Shown one piece after another: positions 55,509 to 64,000 of a stretch of DNA of 64,000 bases (position 1 is the first letter of the stretch; every line of letters begins with the position of its first letter). The DNA is taken from NCBI GenBank assembly GCA_000434915.1, contig FR882087.1:85552-149551 (forward strand), read 5' to 3'. The notes under the pieces were generated by a model. It worked only from the letters and a program-made list of their open reading frames with translations, did no database searches and was not told the DNA's origin. This stretch comes from Ruminococcus sp. CAG:563 (GTDB lineage: Bacteria > Bacillota > Clostridia > Oscillospirales > Acutalibacteraceae). A program made the position numbers and the translations under genes.

Positions 55509-56695
55509 AATCAACAATACTGAGCGTTACGCAGCTTAACACCTATATAAAGTCGATAATCGACGGCGATATGCTTCTGAGAAGTCTTTATGTTGTGGGC
55601 GAGATATCGAATTTCACGAACCACTACAGGACAGGTCATTTTTACCTGACTCTGAAGGACGAGAATTGCGCTGTCAAAGCGGTTATGTTCGCTTCGGCAA
55701 ACAGGCGATTAAAATTTATGCCCGAGAACGGTATGAAGGTTATCGTCAGGGGCAGGGTTTCGGTCTTTGAGCGTGACGGACAGTATCAGCTATATATTGA
55801 CGACATGCAGCCCGACGGCCTGGGTGCGCTGAATCTTGCATTTGAACAGCTGAAAAACAAGCTTGCGCAGGAGGGCCTGTTCGACGAGTGCCATAAAAAG
55901 CCTATTCCGCACCGTGCGACACGGATTGGCGTTGTCACATCCGCAACCGGTGCAGTGATTCAGGATATCAGAAATGTTATTTCGAGACGATATCCGCTGG
56001 CGGAAATTATCCTTGCTCCCGTTCAGGTTCAGGGAGCGTCGGCCGCTCCGCAGATCGTTGATGCGATCGAACAATTCAATTCAGGCGACTACGCCGACGT
56101 TTTGATTGTCGGACGTGGCGGCGGTTCGCTCGAGGATCTGTGGGCATTCAATGAAGAAATTGTTGCAAGGGCGGTTTTTAACAGCCGGATTCCGATTATT
56201 TCGGCGGTCGGACACGAAACGGATTTCACCATTTGCGATTTCGTTGCCGATTTGCGAGCTCCTACACCGTCGGCGGCGGCAGAGCTTGCCGTACCGGATA
56301 TTTGCGAGGATATTGCCTTTGTGCAGACTGTCGTTTACGAGTGCGAAGCGACACTCTTGCAACGCATAAATGACGAAAAAAGAAAGCTTGACATTATAAA
56401 AGAGAGGCTCGAATACAGAAGTCCGATGATGCTGATCGACCAAAAGCTGCAGCTTGTCGACAGCTGTCTGACGAGTACGCTTTTGAGCATACAGAGAAAG
56501 CTGGACACGGAAAACGCAAGATTTTCCGCAACGGCGGCAAGGCTTGATGCACTCAGTCCGCTGAAGGTTATGTCAAGAGGATATTCGATAGTAACGAAAG
56601 ATAAAGAAATCGTCACAAGCTCAAAAAAGCTTGAAAAGGGCGACAGAATAACCGTCGGATTCGCCGACGGAGAAAGAAATTGCGAGGTGCTTTAA
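55505..56695 (+). CDS. xseA: Exodeoxyribonuclease VII large subunit
   Basis: 396 residues, slightly short for the family. An N-terminal OB fold (LSVTQLNTYIKSIIDGD at about 4-20, VVGEISNFTNHYRTGHFYLT) is followed by the catalytic domain with ATGAVIQDI at about 144, LIVGRGGGSLEDLWAFNEE at about 200-218 and SAVGHETDFTICDFVADLRA at about 236-255. A helical arm to about 370 binds the small subunit. Its stop directly abuts the xseB ATG. Confidence 0.95.
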   Translation: MKSTILSVTQLNTYIKSIIDGDMLLRSLYVVGEISNFTNHYRTGHFYLTLKDENCAVKAVMFASANRRLKFMPENGMKVIVRGRVSVFERDGQYQLYIDDMQPDGLGALNLAFEQLKNKLAQEGLFDECHKKPIPHRATRIGVVTSATGAVIQDIRNVISRRYPLAEIILAPVQVQGASAAPQIVDAIEQFNSGDYADVLIVGRGGGSLEDLWAFNEEIVARAVFNSRIPIISAVGHETDFTICDFVADLRAPTPSAAAELAVPDICEDIAFVQTVVYECEATLLQRINDEKRKLDIIKERLEYRSPMMLIDQKLQLVDSCLTSTLLSIQRKLDTENARFSATAARLDALSPLKVMSRGYSIVTKDKEIVTSSKKLEKGDRITVGFADGERNCEVL

Positions 56696-56893
56696 ATGGC
56701 GGCAAAAATGACATATGAACAGGCGATGGCAAGGCTCGAAGAAATAGTCACAAAGCTTGACGACGGCAGTCTGCCGCTTGATGAATCAATAAAACTCTTT
56801 GAGGAAAGTACAAAGCTCGCCTCTTTCTGCAACACGAGCCTTGAAAAAGCAAAACTGAAAATCACCGAGCTTTCCGAAAAGCAGGAGACCTGA
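56696..56893 (+). CDS. xseB: Exodeoxyribonuclease VII small subunit
   Basis: A 65-residue, all-helical subunit with the family signature YEQAMARLEEIVTKLDDGSL followed by PLDESIKLFEES. Several copies wrap the arm of the large subunit. The start codon immediately follows the xseA stop. Confidence 0.95.
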   Translation: MAAKMTYEQAMARLEEIVTKLDDGSLPLDESIKLFEESTKLASFCNTSLEKAKLKITELSEKQET

Positions 56894-56910
56894 CGAAAAG
56901 GAATGATTAT

Positions 56911-57756
56911 ATGAGCCATATTGAAATGATAAACAAGGCACTGGAGGGTTACATGCCCGAGAGCGAGGACATAGTCAGCCGTGCTATGCGTTACAGCGTT
57001 GAGAACGGCGGCAAGCGTATCAGGCCCGAGCTTGTACTCTCGTTCTGCGAGGCTTGCGGCGGAGATGCAGAGAGTGCACTGCCGCTTGCGTGTGCACTTG
57101 AAATGATACACACCTATTCGTTGATTCATGACGATTTGCCGTGCATGGATAACGATGATTTTCGCCGCGGAAAGCCGTCCTGTCACATTGCGTTCGGATA
57201 TGAATACGCTCTTCTCGCAGGTGATGCTCTTTTGACGCTCGCTTTTGAAACGGCGGTCAAGGCGAAGCTCCCGGCCGACAGAATAATCGACTCGGTTACC
57301 GTTCTTTCAAAGGCGGCAGGCTGGGCAGGAATGGTCGGCGGTCAGGTCATGGATCTCCAAAATGAGGGCAAGAAGGTCGGCATTGACGATATCGAAAAGA
57401 CCGACGCTCTGAAAACCGGTGAACTTATCCGTGCGGCTTGCGTCATGGGCTGTATAGCCGCAGGGCGAAAGGATATGATTCCCGCCGCCGAGGAATATGC
57501 AAGATGCATCGGAGTTTCGTTTCAGATTGTCGACGATATTCTCGATGTAACAAGTGATGAGCAAACACTCGGCAAGCCGATAGGCAGTGACAACGAAAAC
57601 GAGAAATGTACATATGTTTCACTTCTCGGAATCGAACGCTCAAAGGAGATCGTTTCCGAGCTTACAGAAAAGGCAAAGAACGCTTTAAAATGTTTTGACG
57701 GTGATGCCGAAAGCCTTGTTGACTTTGCCGATAAGATGGAAAAGAGAAAGAACTAA
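56911..57756 (+). CDS. ispA: Polyprenyl (farnesyl/geranylgeranyl) diphosphate synthase
   Basis: 281 residues. GGKRIRPELVLSFCEACGGD at about 31-50; the first Asp-rich motif DDLPCMDNDDFRRGKPSCH at about 74; a second VDDILDVTSD near 208; Lys/Gln positions TDALKTGELIRAA at about 165. It condenses IPP with DMAPP or longer allylic diphosphates to make precursors for undecaprenyl phosphate and quinones. It sits before dxs, the first enzyme of the same supply line. Confidence 0.93.
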   Translation: MSHIEMINKALEGYMPESEDIVSRAMRYSVENGGKRIRPELVLSFCEACGGDAESALPLACALEMIHTYSLIHDDLPCMDNDDFRRGKPSCHIAFGYEYALLAGDALLTLAFETAVKAKLPADRIIDSVTVLSKAAGWAGMVGGQVMDLQNEGKKVGIDDIEKTDALKTGELIRAACVMGCIAAGRKDMIPAAEEYARCIGVSFQIVDDILDVTSDEQTLGKPIGSDNENEKCTYVSLLGIERSKEIVSELTEKAKNALKCFDGDAESLVDFADKMEKRKN

Positions 57757-57785
57757 CTACCCTGTTTAATCGGATGTGAAGAGTA

Positions 57786-59657
57786 TTGAATAAGGAAATT
57801 AAATATCTCAATAAAATACATTCGCCGGCTGACCTCAAAAAGCTTGACAGTTCGGAATATCCCGAGCTTGCGCAGGAAATCAGAGACGTGCTTGTCGATA
57901 CCGTTTCCAAGAACGGCGGCCACCTGGCGTCCAATCTCGGTGCAGTTGAGTTGACGATTGCAATTCATCTGACGTTCGACTCTCCGAAGGACAAAATTGT
58001 TTGGGACGTCGGTCACCAGGCATATACCCATAAGCTTCTGACAGGGCGTTACGATGTGTTTGACACGATTCGCCAAAAGGACGGAATCTCGGGATTCTGC
58101 CATCCAAATGAGAGCGAGCACGACACATTTTACAGCGGACACAGCGGAACGTCGGTTTCCTCGGCTTTCGGAATTGCCGAAGCGAATAAAATTAAAAAGA
58201 ACAATAATTATACTGTTGCCGTTATCGGCGACGGTTCATTCACGGGAGGCCTTGTTTATGAGGCTCTCAATAATGCCGGCAGGTCTAAGACAAATCTTGT
58301 TGTTATTCTCAATGACAATGAGATGTCAATTTCAAAGAACGTCGGCTCTGTTGCAAAATATCTTACAAAAATCCGTTCAAAGAAGCGCTATGTTCGCATG
58401 AAGGCGAGATTGGAACGTTTCCTTGACAGGATTCCGCTCATCGGTCACGGCATGGCGAGCGGACTGTTCAACTTTAAAACCGCAGTAAAAAATCTCATTT
58501 ACGAAAGCACGATTTTTGAGAAAATGGGATTCAGATACATGGGACCGATTGACGGACACGACATCGGAATGATGTGTGAGGCATTGGAGACTGCAAAGAG
58601 CCTCGGTGCACCCGTTCTCCTCCATGTCAACACGGTCAAAGGCAAAGGCTATAACTATGCCGAAAAAGATCCCAGCCACTTCCATGGCGTTTCGGATTTC
58701 GATATAGACACCGGCGAGCCTCATTCGTCGGGAGACACGTTCTGCAATGAATTCGGCAAGCTGATGTGCAAGATGGCACATGAAGACAAACGCATTACGC
58801 TCATCACCGCCGCAATGTCACTCGGCACAGGGCTGACAGAGTTCAGCGACAAGTATTCGGAGAGATTCTTTGACGTAGGTATCGCCGAAGAGCACGCCGT
58901 AACATTTGCATCGGGTCTTGCAAAGGGCGGAATGCTGCCCGTTTTTGCCGTTTACTCAACGTTTTTGCAGCGTTGCTATGACGAGATTATGCATGACGGT
59001 GCATTGCAGGATCAAAAGCTTGTGCTTGCTATTGACCGAGCAGGCTTTGTCGGTGACGACGGTGAAACTCATAACGGTCTTTATGACGTTGCCTTTTTGC
59101 AAAGCATTCCGAAGGTAACGGTTTATTCTCCGGCAACCTATGACGAAATGAAGGTTGATTTCGGAAACGCTTTTTACCGTGACAAGGACGTTGTTGCCGT
59201 TCGCTATCCGAGGGGCGGTGAGCCTGAAATTCCGGAGGATTACGAGCCGTCGTTCGGAACATACGACATTTACGGGGACGCTTCCGCCGATACGGCTATT
59301 GTGACCTACGGCAGGCTGTTCTTTGAAGCGGCAAAGGCTGTTAAGGAGCTGCCGAAGCACAATATAAACGCAAAGGTTTTGAAGCTTAACAGAATAAAGC
59401 CCGTTGATCCGGATGCGCTTAAGGAAGCTATGAACGCAAAGCATATCTTCTTCTATGAGGAAGGCGTCAGAAGCGGAGGAATCGGTGAAAAGTTTGCCGC
59501 TGAGCTTCTTCAGCACGGTTACAAGGGCTACTATGATATTACCGCTGTTGAGGACTGCTTTGTTAAGCAGGCTAAAGTGCCCGAGCTTATAAAACAATAC
59601 AAATTTGACAGCGAAAGCATGGTAAATAAAATCGTCGAAAAGATGACCGAGGTGTAA
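57786..59657 (+). CDS. dxs: 1-deoxy-D-xylulose-5-phosphate synthase
   Basis: 623 residues. Thiamine diphosphate enzyme joining pyruvate and glyceraldehyde 3-phosphate, the entry step of the MEP isoprenoid route. GHQAYTHKLLTGR at about 77-89, the ThDP motif VIGDGSFTGGLVYEALNNAG at about 143-162, a VDGHD-like IDGHDIG loop at about 255, and GIAEEHAVTFASGLA at about 365 with the catalytic Glu. Start is TTG 57786; no better codon is available and the N terminus fits family members, though the ribosome site is weak. Confidence 0.96.
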   Translation: MNKEIKYLNKIHSPADLKKLDSSEYPELAQEIRDVLVDTVSKNGGHLASNLGAVELTIAIHLTFDSPKDKIVWDVGHQAYTHKLLTGRYDVFDTIRQKDGISGFCHPNESEHDTFYSGHSGTSVSSAFGIAEANKIKKNNNYTVAVIGDGSFTGGLVYEALNNAGRSKTNLVVILNDNEMSISKNVGSVAKYLTKIRSKKRYVRMKARLERFLDRIPLIGHGMASGLFNFKTAVKNLIYESTIFEKMGFRYMGPIDGHDIGMMCEALETAKSLGAPVLLHVNTVKGKGYNYAEKDPSHFHGVSDFDIDTGEPHSSGDTFCNEFGKLMCKMAHEDKRITLITAAMSLGTGLTEFSDKYSERFFDVGIAEEHAVTFASGLAKGGMLPVFAVYSTFLQRCYDEIMHDGALQDQKLVLAIDRAGFVGDDGETHNGLYDVAFLQSIPKVTVYSPATYDEMKVDFGNAFYRDKDVVAVRYPRGGEPEIPEDYEPSFGTYDIYGDASADTAIVTYGRLFFEAAKAVKELPKHNINAKVLKLNRIKPVDPDALKEAMNAKHIFFYEEGVRSGGIGEKFAAELLQHGYKGYYDITAVEDCFVKQAKVPELIKQYKFDSESMVNKIVEKMTEV

Positions 59658-59661
59658 AGTA

Positions 59662-60471
59662 TTGTCGGATAAAATTAGACTTGATATAGCGCTTACTCAG
59701 CGGGGACTTGCCGAATCGAGAGAAAAAGCAAAGGCATTGATTATGGCCGGACAGGTTTACCTCAACGGTCAAAAGGAGCTGAAAGCCGGAGCTTCGGTAA
59801 AGTCCGATGACGGAATTGAAGTCAGGGGCAGCCGTAATCCTTTTGTCAGCCGCGGCGGTCTTAAGCTGCAGAAAGCGGCTGAAAAATTTGATATTGACCT
59901 CAGCGGCTGCATATGTATGGATATAGGTGCATCCACGGGCGGCTTCACGGATTGTATGCTCACTCACGGCGCAAGCAAGGTCTATTCGATTGACGTCGGC
60001 TACGGCCAGCTCGCATGGAAGCTGAGAACCGACGAGCGTGTTGTTAACATGGAACGCACCAATTTCCGATATGTTACGCATGAGCAAATTCCCGAGGATA
60101 TTGATTTTGCGAGTGTCGACGTTTCTTTCATTTCACTGAAAATCATTCTTCCTGTTCTTCGTGAGCTTCTCAAAAGCGACGGACAGGCGGTCTGCCTTAT
60201 CAAGCCTCAGTTTGAAGCAGGCAGAGAAAAAATCGGCAAAAAGGGTGTTGTTCGTGATCCGCAGGTTCATGTTGAGGTCGTTGAGAATATAGTCAACTTT
60301 GCACTTGAAAACGGATTTGACGTAAAAAATCTTGACTTCTCGCCGATCAAAGGACCCGAGGGCAACATTGAATATCTCATGCACATTCAAAAAAGCGAAA
60401 ATCCACGGAAAATATGTGAAATAACGCCGGAGGAGCTTGTGAAGCTTTCGCACGGCGAGCTTGATAAATAA
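59662..60471 (+). CDS. tlyA: TlyA family rRNA methyltransferase
   Basis: 269 residues: an N-terminal S4 RNA-binding domain (RLDIALTQRGLAESREKAKA, about 5-24) and an FtsJ-like Rossmann methyltransferase with MDIGASTGGFTDCML at about 93 as S-adenosylmethionine site and KPQFEAGREKIGKKG at about 180. TlyA proteins 2'-O-methylate 16S and 23S rRNA; the older haemolysin label is not supported here. TTG start four bases after the dxs stop, with GAGGTG inside dxs. Confidence 0.92.
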   Translation: MSDKIRLDIALTQRGLAESREKAKALIMAGQVYLNGQKELKAGASVKSDDGIEVRGSRNPFVSRGGLKLQKAAEKFDIDLSGCICMDIGASTGGFTDCMLTHGASKVYSIDVGYGQLAWKLRTDERVVNMERTNFRYVTHEQIPEDIDFASVDVSFISLKIILPVLRELLKSDGQAVCLIKPQFEAGREKIGKKGVVRDPQVHVEVVENIVNFALENGFDVKNLDFSPIKGPEGNIEYLMHIQKSENPRKICEITPEELVKLSHGELDK

Positions 60472-60486
60472 AGGCAGGGAACGGCT

Positions 60487-61329
60487 ATGAAAATTGCATT
60501 ACTTCCCAATTTAACGAGAAAAAACGCTTTACAGGTTTCGCTTGACGTCTGTCAAGAGCTTGAAAAGCACAACATGAGCTATTGCATTAAGCGTGATTAT
60601 ATTGATAAATTCAAAGGCACTAAAGCCGAATTTATCACGGTTGACGAGATGATCAGATCCTGCGACATTGTGATAGCGGTCGGCGGCGACGGAACAATTA
60701 TTCACGCCGCTAAATTCGGCAAACCGACGCTCGGCATAAATGCAGGACGAATCGCATTCATGGCCGGTCTTGAGCCGTCCGAGCTTAACATGCTCTCCAA
60801 TCTCAAAACCGGAAAATATGAGCTTGACCGCCGCATGATGCTCAAAGCGGAAATCATATCGCCCGACAACGAAGTTCTCAGCGTTCATTATTGCGTCAAT
60901 GACGCTGTAATCGCAAGAGGATTTCAGATAAAAATGGACGACTTTGTTGTTGAGCACAACGGCAAGTTTCTTAACAAATACACAGCGGACGGAATTATTT
61001 TTTCAACGCCGACCGGCTCGACGGCATATAATCTTTCGGCCGGCGGCCCTGTAGTCGATCCGCAGATTGAAAGTATTTTGCTCACGCCGATTTGTACGCA
61101 TTCGCTCTTCTCCCGTGCTCTGATTTTTAAACCGGATTCGCAATTCGTTCTTCGCGGCAAGGGCGATGTTGAAATCGGACTTTCCTGCGACGGTGAGGAC
61201 GCAATTCCGATTGAACGAGGATGCTCGGTCAGAATTTCCAAGGCCGATATGTTCGGCGAATTTATAAGAATAAAGAACGAAACATTTCTTGAAATACTTA
61301 ACAGCAAGCTGGAGCAGAGGCGGCTGTAA
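60487..61329 (+). CDS. nadK: NAD kinase
   Basis: 280 residues. Makes NADP+ from NAD+ using [16 protein letters not shown] at about 60 is the GGDGT signature, NDAVIAR at about 140 the NE/D motif, [19 protein letters not shown] at about 177-195 the Gly-rich loop. It lies between tlyA and argR, the usual Firmicutes order. Confidence 0.95.
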   Translation: MKIALLPNLTRKNALQVSLDVCQELEKHNMSYCIKRDYIDKFKGTKAEFITVDEMIRSCDIVIAVGGDGTIIHAAKFGKPTLGINAGRIAFMAGLEPSELNMLSNLKTGKYELDRRMMLKAEIISPDNEVLSVHYCVNDAVIARGFQIKMDDFVVEHNGKFLNKYTADGIIFSTPTGSTAYNLSAGGPVVDPQIESILLTPICTHSLFSRALIFKPDSQFVLRGKGDVEIGLSCDGEDAIPIERGCSVRISKADMFGEFIRIKNETFLEILNSKLEQRRL

Positions 61330-61346
61330 AAGGAGATATAAATATC

Positions 61347-61796
61347 ATGAAAAAGAAAAGACACAGTATGATTCTTAAGCTTATCGATATGTATGCAATC
61401 GGCACACAGGAAGAAATGCTCGAAAAGCTTGAAGAAAACGGATTCAGCTCAACACAGGCGACCGTTTCCCGTGATATAAAAGAGCTGAGACTTGTCAAGC
61501 AGATGGACAAGAACGGCGTCTACCGCTATGTTGAGGGCAAAAGCGAGACCGACGAATATCTTTCAAAGTTTACTACGATTTTTTCTCACTCGGTTGTTTC
61601 CTCGGACTATGCAGGCAACATGGTAGTTATCAAGTGCCATGTCGGTATGGCTAATGCGGCGTGTGCTGCCTTTGACAACATGGAATGGGAAGGTCTTGTC
61701 GGCACGATCGCAGGCGACGATACGATTTTCGCCCTCTGCAGAACCGAAGCAACTGCCCATGAGCTGAAAGAATCTATTGACAGAATAGTTAAGTAA
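61347..61796 (+). CDS. argR: Arginine repressor ArgR/AhrC
   Basis: 149 residues. A winged-helix N-terminal domain (SMILKLIDMYAIGTQEEMLE, then STQATVSRDIKELRLVK at about 35-51) and a C-terminal hexamerisation and arginine-binding domain with GTIAGDDTIFALCRT at about 118-132. It represses arginine synthesis when arginine is present. ATG with AAAGGAG. Confidence 0.95.
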   Translation: MKKKRHSMILKLIDMYAIGTQEEMLEKLEENGFSSTQATVSRDIKELRLVKQMDKNGVYRYVEGKSETDEYLSKFTTIFSHSVVSSDYAGNMVVIKCHVGMANAACAAFDNMEWEGLVGTIAGDDTIFALCRTEATAHELKESIDRIVK

Positions 61797-61833
61797 ATCG
61801 GCACAATACAGCACAATTTGAGGATGTGATCAT

Positions 61834-63495
61834 ATGCTTACAAGCCTGAAAATTGAAAATGTTGCAATAATCGAGAGTGCCGCTATCGAATTCGGCTGCG
61901 GACTTAATGTTCTGACGGGTGAAACAGGCGCAGGTAAATCAATAGTCATTGACTCGATAAACGCTATTCTCGGCGAGCGGACTTCCCGTGATATTATCAG
62001 AACGGGAGCACAAAGTGCAAAGGTTTATGCCGTTTTTGAGGACGTTAACGCAAAAGTTCGAAAATTTCTCGACGAGAACGGAATCGACTGCGAGGACGGA
62101 GTATTGATAATTAATCGAACACTCAGTCGGGAGGGCAAGAATGTCTGCCGCCTCAACGGTGCACCGGTTACGGTTTCCATGCTTCGTGAAATCGGCAGTG
62201 AGCTGATTGATATTCACGGTCAGCACGACAATCAGGCTCTTCTCTCCCCCGAAAAACATTGCGGCTTTGTTGACAGCTTCGCCGGTAATGCGGAGATAAT
62301 CGCAGACTATCGTGAAAAATACGGTCGGCTTTGCGAGGTTAGAAGCAAGCTTAAAAAGCTGACAACCGATGAAAGCTCTAAGTCGCAAAGAATCGACTTT
62401 TTAACATATCAAATTGATGAGCTTGAAAAGGCGGAAATAACACCCGGCGAGCGTGACGAGCTGAAAGCGAGAAAAACACTGATTAATAATTCTCAAAAGG
62501 TAATTGAAAGCTTGAATGTTGCCTACGAAGCTCTGAAAGCCGACGGTGCCGGTATTGACATGATAACCGATGCCGAATCTGAAATATCCGACGCAAGTGC
62601 ATATATGGAAGCTCTCGGCGAAGCCTCCGAGAAGATAACCGATATCAGATACGAGCTTGAGGACATTGCCGAAACGGTGCGTGACGCTATGTCGGAGGTT
62701 GATTTTGACCAATCCGAGCTTGAAGAAATTGACGAAAGGCTTGACCTTCTCTACCGTCTTTCGAAAAAATACGGAAATACCGAGGAAGAAATGCTTGAAT
62801 ATCTCGAAACGGCTAAAACAGAGCTTGATAACATAGCTTTCTCGGAGGAAAAGGTCAAAGAACTTCAGAAGCAGGAGAAAGAAGCTCTTGCCGAAACAGA
62901 AGCAGCGGCAAAAAAGCTGACAGAATCAAGAAAAGCGGCAGGAGAAAAGCTCAGTGAAGCCATTTGCTCCGAGCTTGAATTTCTCGACATGCCGAATGTA
63001 CGTTTTGTTGTAAAATGTGATGATATCGGTTTGACAGAAAACGGAAAAGACGAGATTGAATTTTTGATTTCAGCCAATGTCGGCGAAGAACCGAAGCCTC
63101 TCGCAAAGATTGCTTCCGGCGGTGAGCTTTCAAGAATTATGCTTGCAATTAAAAATGTTCTTGCCGAAGCCGACGGCGTTGACACGATGATTTTCGATGA
63201 AATCGACACAGGCGTCAGCGGCAGAGCGGCACAAAAAATTGCGATGAAGCTCAGAAGCGCATCAAAAGGCAGACAGGTCATCTGTGTCACTCACCTTGCA
63301 CAGATTGCAGCCCAAGGCGATGTTCATCTTTATATCAGCAAATCCGTTTCGGACGGAAAGACATATACAAACATTAAGTCGCTCATTGAAGAGGATCGTG
63401 TAGCGGAAATTGCACGAATTATGGGTGGTATGGAAATTACGAAGCTCCAGCTTGAAAGTGCAAGAGAAATGCTCAGAAATGCAGGCAATATATAA
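61834..63495 (+). CDS. recN: DNA repair protein RecN
   Basis: 553 residues, SMC-like ATPase used in double-strand break repair. Walker A LTGETGAGKSIVIDSI at about 29-44, a coiled coil from about 160 to 360, signature IASGGELSRIMLA at about 427, and Walker B TMIFDEIDTGVSG at about 451. Last gene of the nusB operon. ATG after GAGGATG. Confidence 0.96.
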   Translation: MLTSLKIENVAIIESAAIEFGCGLNVLTGETGAGKSIVIDSINAILGERTSRDIIRTGAQSAKVYAVFEDVNAKVRKFLDENGIDCEDGVLIINRTLSREGKNVCRLNGAPVTVSMLREIGSELIDIHGQHDNQALLSPEKHCGFVDSFAGNAEIIADYREKYGRLCEVRSKLKKLTTDESSKSQRIDFLTYQIDELEKAEITPGERDELKARKTLINNSQKVIESLNVAYEALKADGAGIDMITDAESEISDASAYMEALGEASEKITDIRYELEDIAETVRDAMSEVDFDQSELEEIDERLDLLYRLSKKYGNTEEEMLEYLETAKTELDNIAFSEEKVKELQKQEKEALAETEAAAKKLTESRKAAGEKLSEAICSELEFLDMPNVRFVVKCDDIGLTENGKDEIEFLISANVGEEPKPLAKIASGGELSRIMLAIKNVLAEADGVDTMIFDEIDTGVSGRAAQKIAMKLRSASKGRQVICVTHLAQIAAQGDVHLYISKSVSDGKTYTNIKSLIEEDRVAEIARIMGGMEITKLQLESAREMLRNAGNI

Positions 63496-63501
63496 GATAA
63501 A

Positions 63502-63526
63502 AAGGCGGTTCGTTTTGAACCGTCTT
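63502..63526 (+). terminator. Hairpin after recN
   Basis: AAGGCGGTTC and GAACCGTCTT form a 10-bp stem with one G-U pair. The following sequence is AAAATTAAG rather than a T run, so the stronger hairpin at 63545 may end the transcript. Confidence 0.5.
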
Positions 63527-63542
63527 AAAATTAAGCAAAAAT

Positions 63543-63580
63543 AACGGGAGTAGCCATATATGTGGTCACTCCCGCTTTGT
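63543..63580. terminator. Bidirectional terminator between recN and the dockerin gene
   Basis: CGGGAGT and ACTCCCG with a partly palindromic centre. On the minus strand it is followed by TTATTTTT, on the plus strand by CTTTGTTT. Confidence 0.75.
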
Positions 63581-63591
63581 TTATGCATTTG

Positions 63592-64000
63592 TCAGATGTT
63601 AATTGCTCCGATTGAAATTCTCAGAATAATAAGTGCATCCGATGAATTGATTCTTCCGTCACCGTTTGTATCAGCGTTTATCAAAGATGTTTGACTGCTG
63701 ATCAGCGAAGTGCTACCGGTTGAATATCTAAGTACAGTCAGTGCATCAGCCGAATTAACTTTTCCGTCACCGTTTACGTCCGCTGTTGCCTTTGCCGCAA
63801 ACGAACTTGAAGAAACAATCTTGTGACAAACGGTGCATTCCATATGCTTAATTCCGGTGTTATAAACCGAAGGCTTCTTTGTATAAACCCATTCTGTACT
63901 ATGCTCAGTCATCGGGATCGTCTTTGTATAGCTGTGACCGCATGAGCAGGTATAAGTCTCTGTTCCGGTTGAATAACATGTAGCTTTTTTTGTGACTGTC
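63592..64000 (-). CDS. Dockerin-domain extracellular protein, 5' part outside the window
   Basis: At least 136 C-terminal residues; the frame is open to the window edge, so the start lies beyond 64000. The last 65 residues form a type I dockerin with two calcium-binding repeats, DVNGDGKVNSADALTVLRYS and DTNGDGRINSSDALIILRIS. In each, the positions that set cohesin choice read Ser-Ala or Ser-Ser. Upstream lie Cys-rich repeats (CSCGHSYTKTIP, then MECTVCHKIVS), often found in ruminococcal secreted proteins between the enzyme part and the dockerin. The protein should be docked to a cohesin scaffold outside the cell; its catalytic part cannot be seen. Confidence 0.85.
   Translation of the reverse strand, partial: TVTKKATCYSTGTETYTCSCGHSYTKTIPMTEHSTEWVYTKKPSVYNTGIKHMECTVCHKIVSSSSFAAKATADVNGDGKVNSADALTVLRYSTGSTSLISSQTSLINADTNGDGRINSSDALIILRISIGAINI

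Noticed and set aside
59662..60471. Haemolysin
   Set aside because: TlyA is often labelled so, but the S4 plus FtsJ methyltransferase layout points to rRNA methylation.

Overview
The window looks like a chromosomal segment of an anaerobic, fermentative Clostridia member, most likely an Oscillospirales/Ruminococcaceae-type gut or rumen bacterium. The evidence is moderate GC, strong GGAGG ribosome sites, a Rex-AdhE-[FeFe] hydrogenase fermentation block, Firmicutes genes such as rny and the nusB-xseAB-ispA-dxs-tlyA-nadK-argR-recN operon, and a type I dockerin at the right edge. I see no phage, insertion sequence or CRISPR array. By my reading, 54 intact reading frames end in TAA (44) or TGA (10) and none in TAG.

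Left arm (1-18.7 kb), accessory and surface-directed: a ceramidase-like protein cut by the window edge, a secreted alkaline phosphatase, an unknown secreted protein, RNase Y, a GH29-fold protein whose key active-site residues are altered, a TagD-like cytidylyltransferase with a LicD phosphotransferase, then a five-gene operon (8.9-15.1 kb). That operon has two secreted sphingomyelinase-like phosphodiesterases, a metallophosphoesterase, a 599-residue helical protein and a protein that looks like a shrunken GH38 mannosidase. It is followed by a membrane protein gene broken by an in-frame TAG, a lipoprotein with a short-chain dehydrogenase, and a zinc-ribbon membrane protein.

Middle (18.7-36.8 kb): a polar amino acid ABC importer whose binding protein appears circularly permuted, a 152-base inverted-repeat element with G-U-compatible arms, a YhcH protein, an ABC exporter, a flavoprotein, tRNA-Thr(CGU), and a redox block on the minus strand: rex, adhE, a small-molecule kinase homologue, two thioredoxin-like [2Fe-2S] ferredoxins, a PAS-containing sensory [FeFe] hydrogenase, a PP2C phosphatase and a monomeric [FeFe] hydrogenase. 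A fructokinase and a ChbG-type deacetylase follow.

Right arm (36.8-64 kb), mainly housekeeping: a minus-strand run (unknown protein-gyrB-gyrA-DUF6056-mgsA-zinc ribbon-hisS-aspS), then plus-strand ddl, DUF1934, argS and DUF2079, a frameshifted HTH remnant, the nusB-to-recN operon with an unusual palindromic leader, and the end of a dockerin protein.
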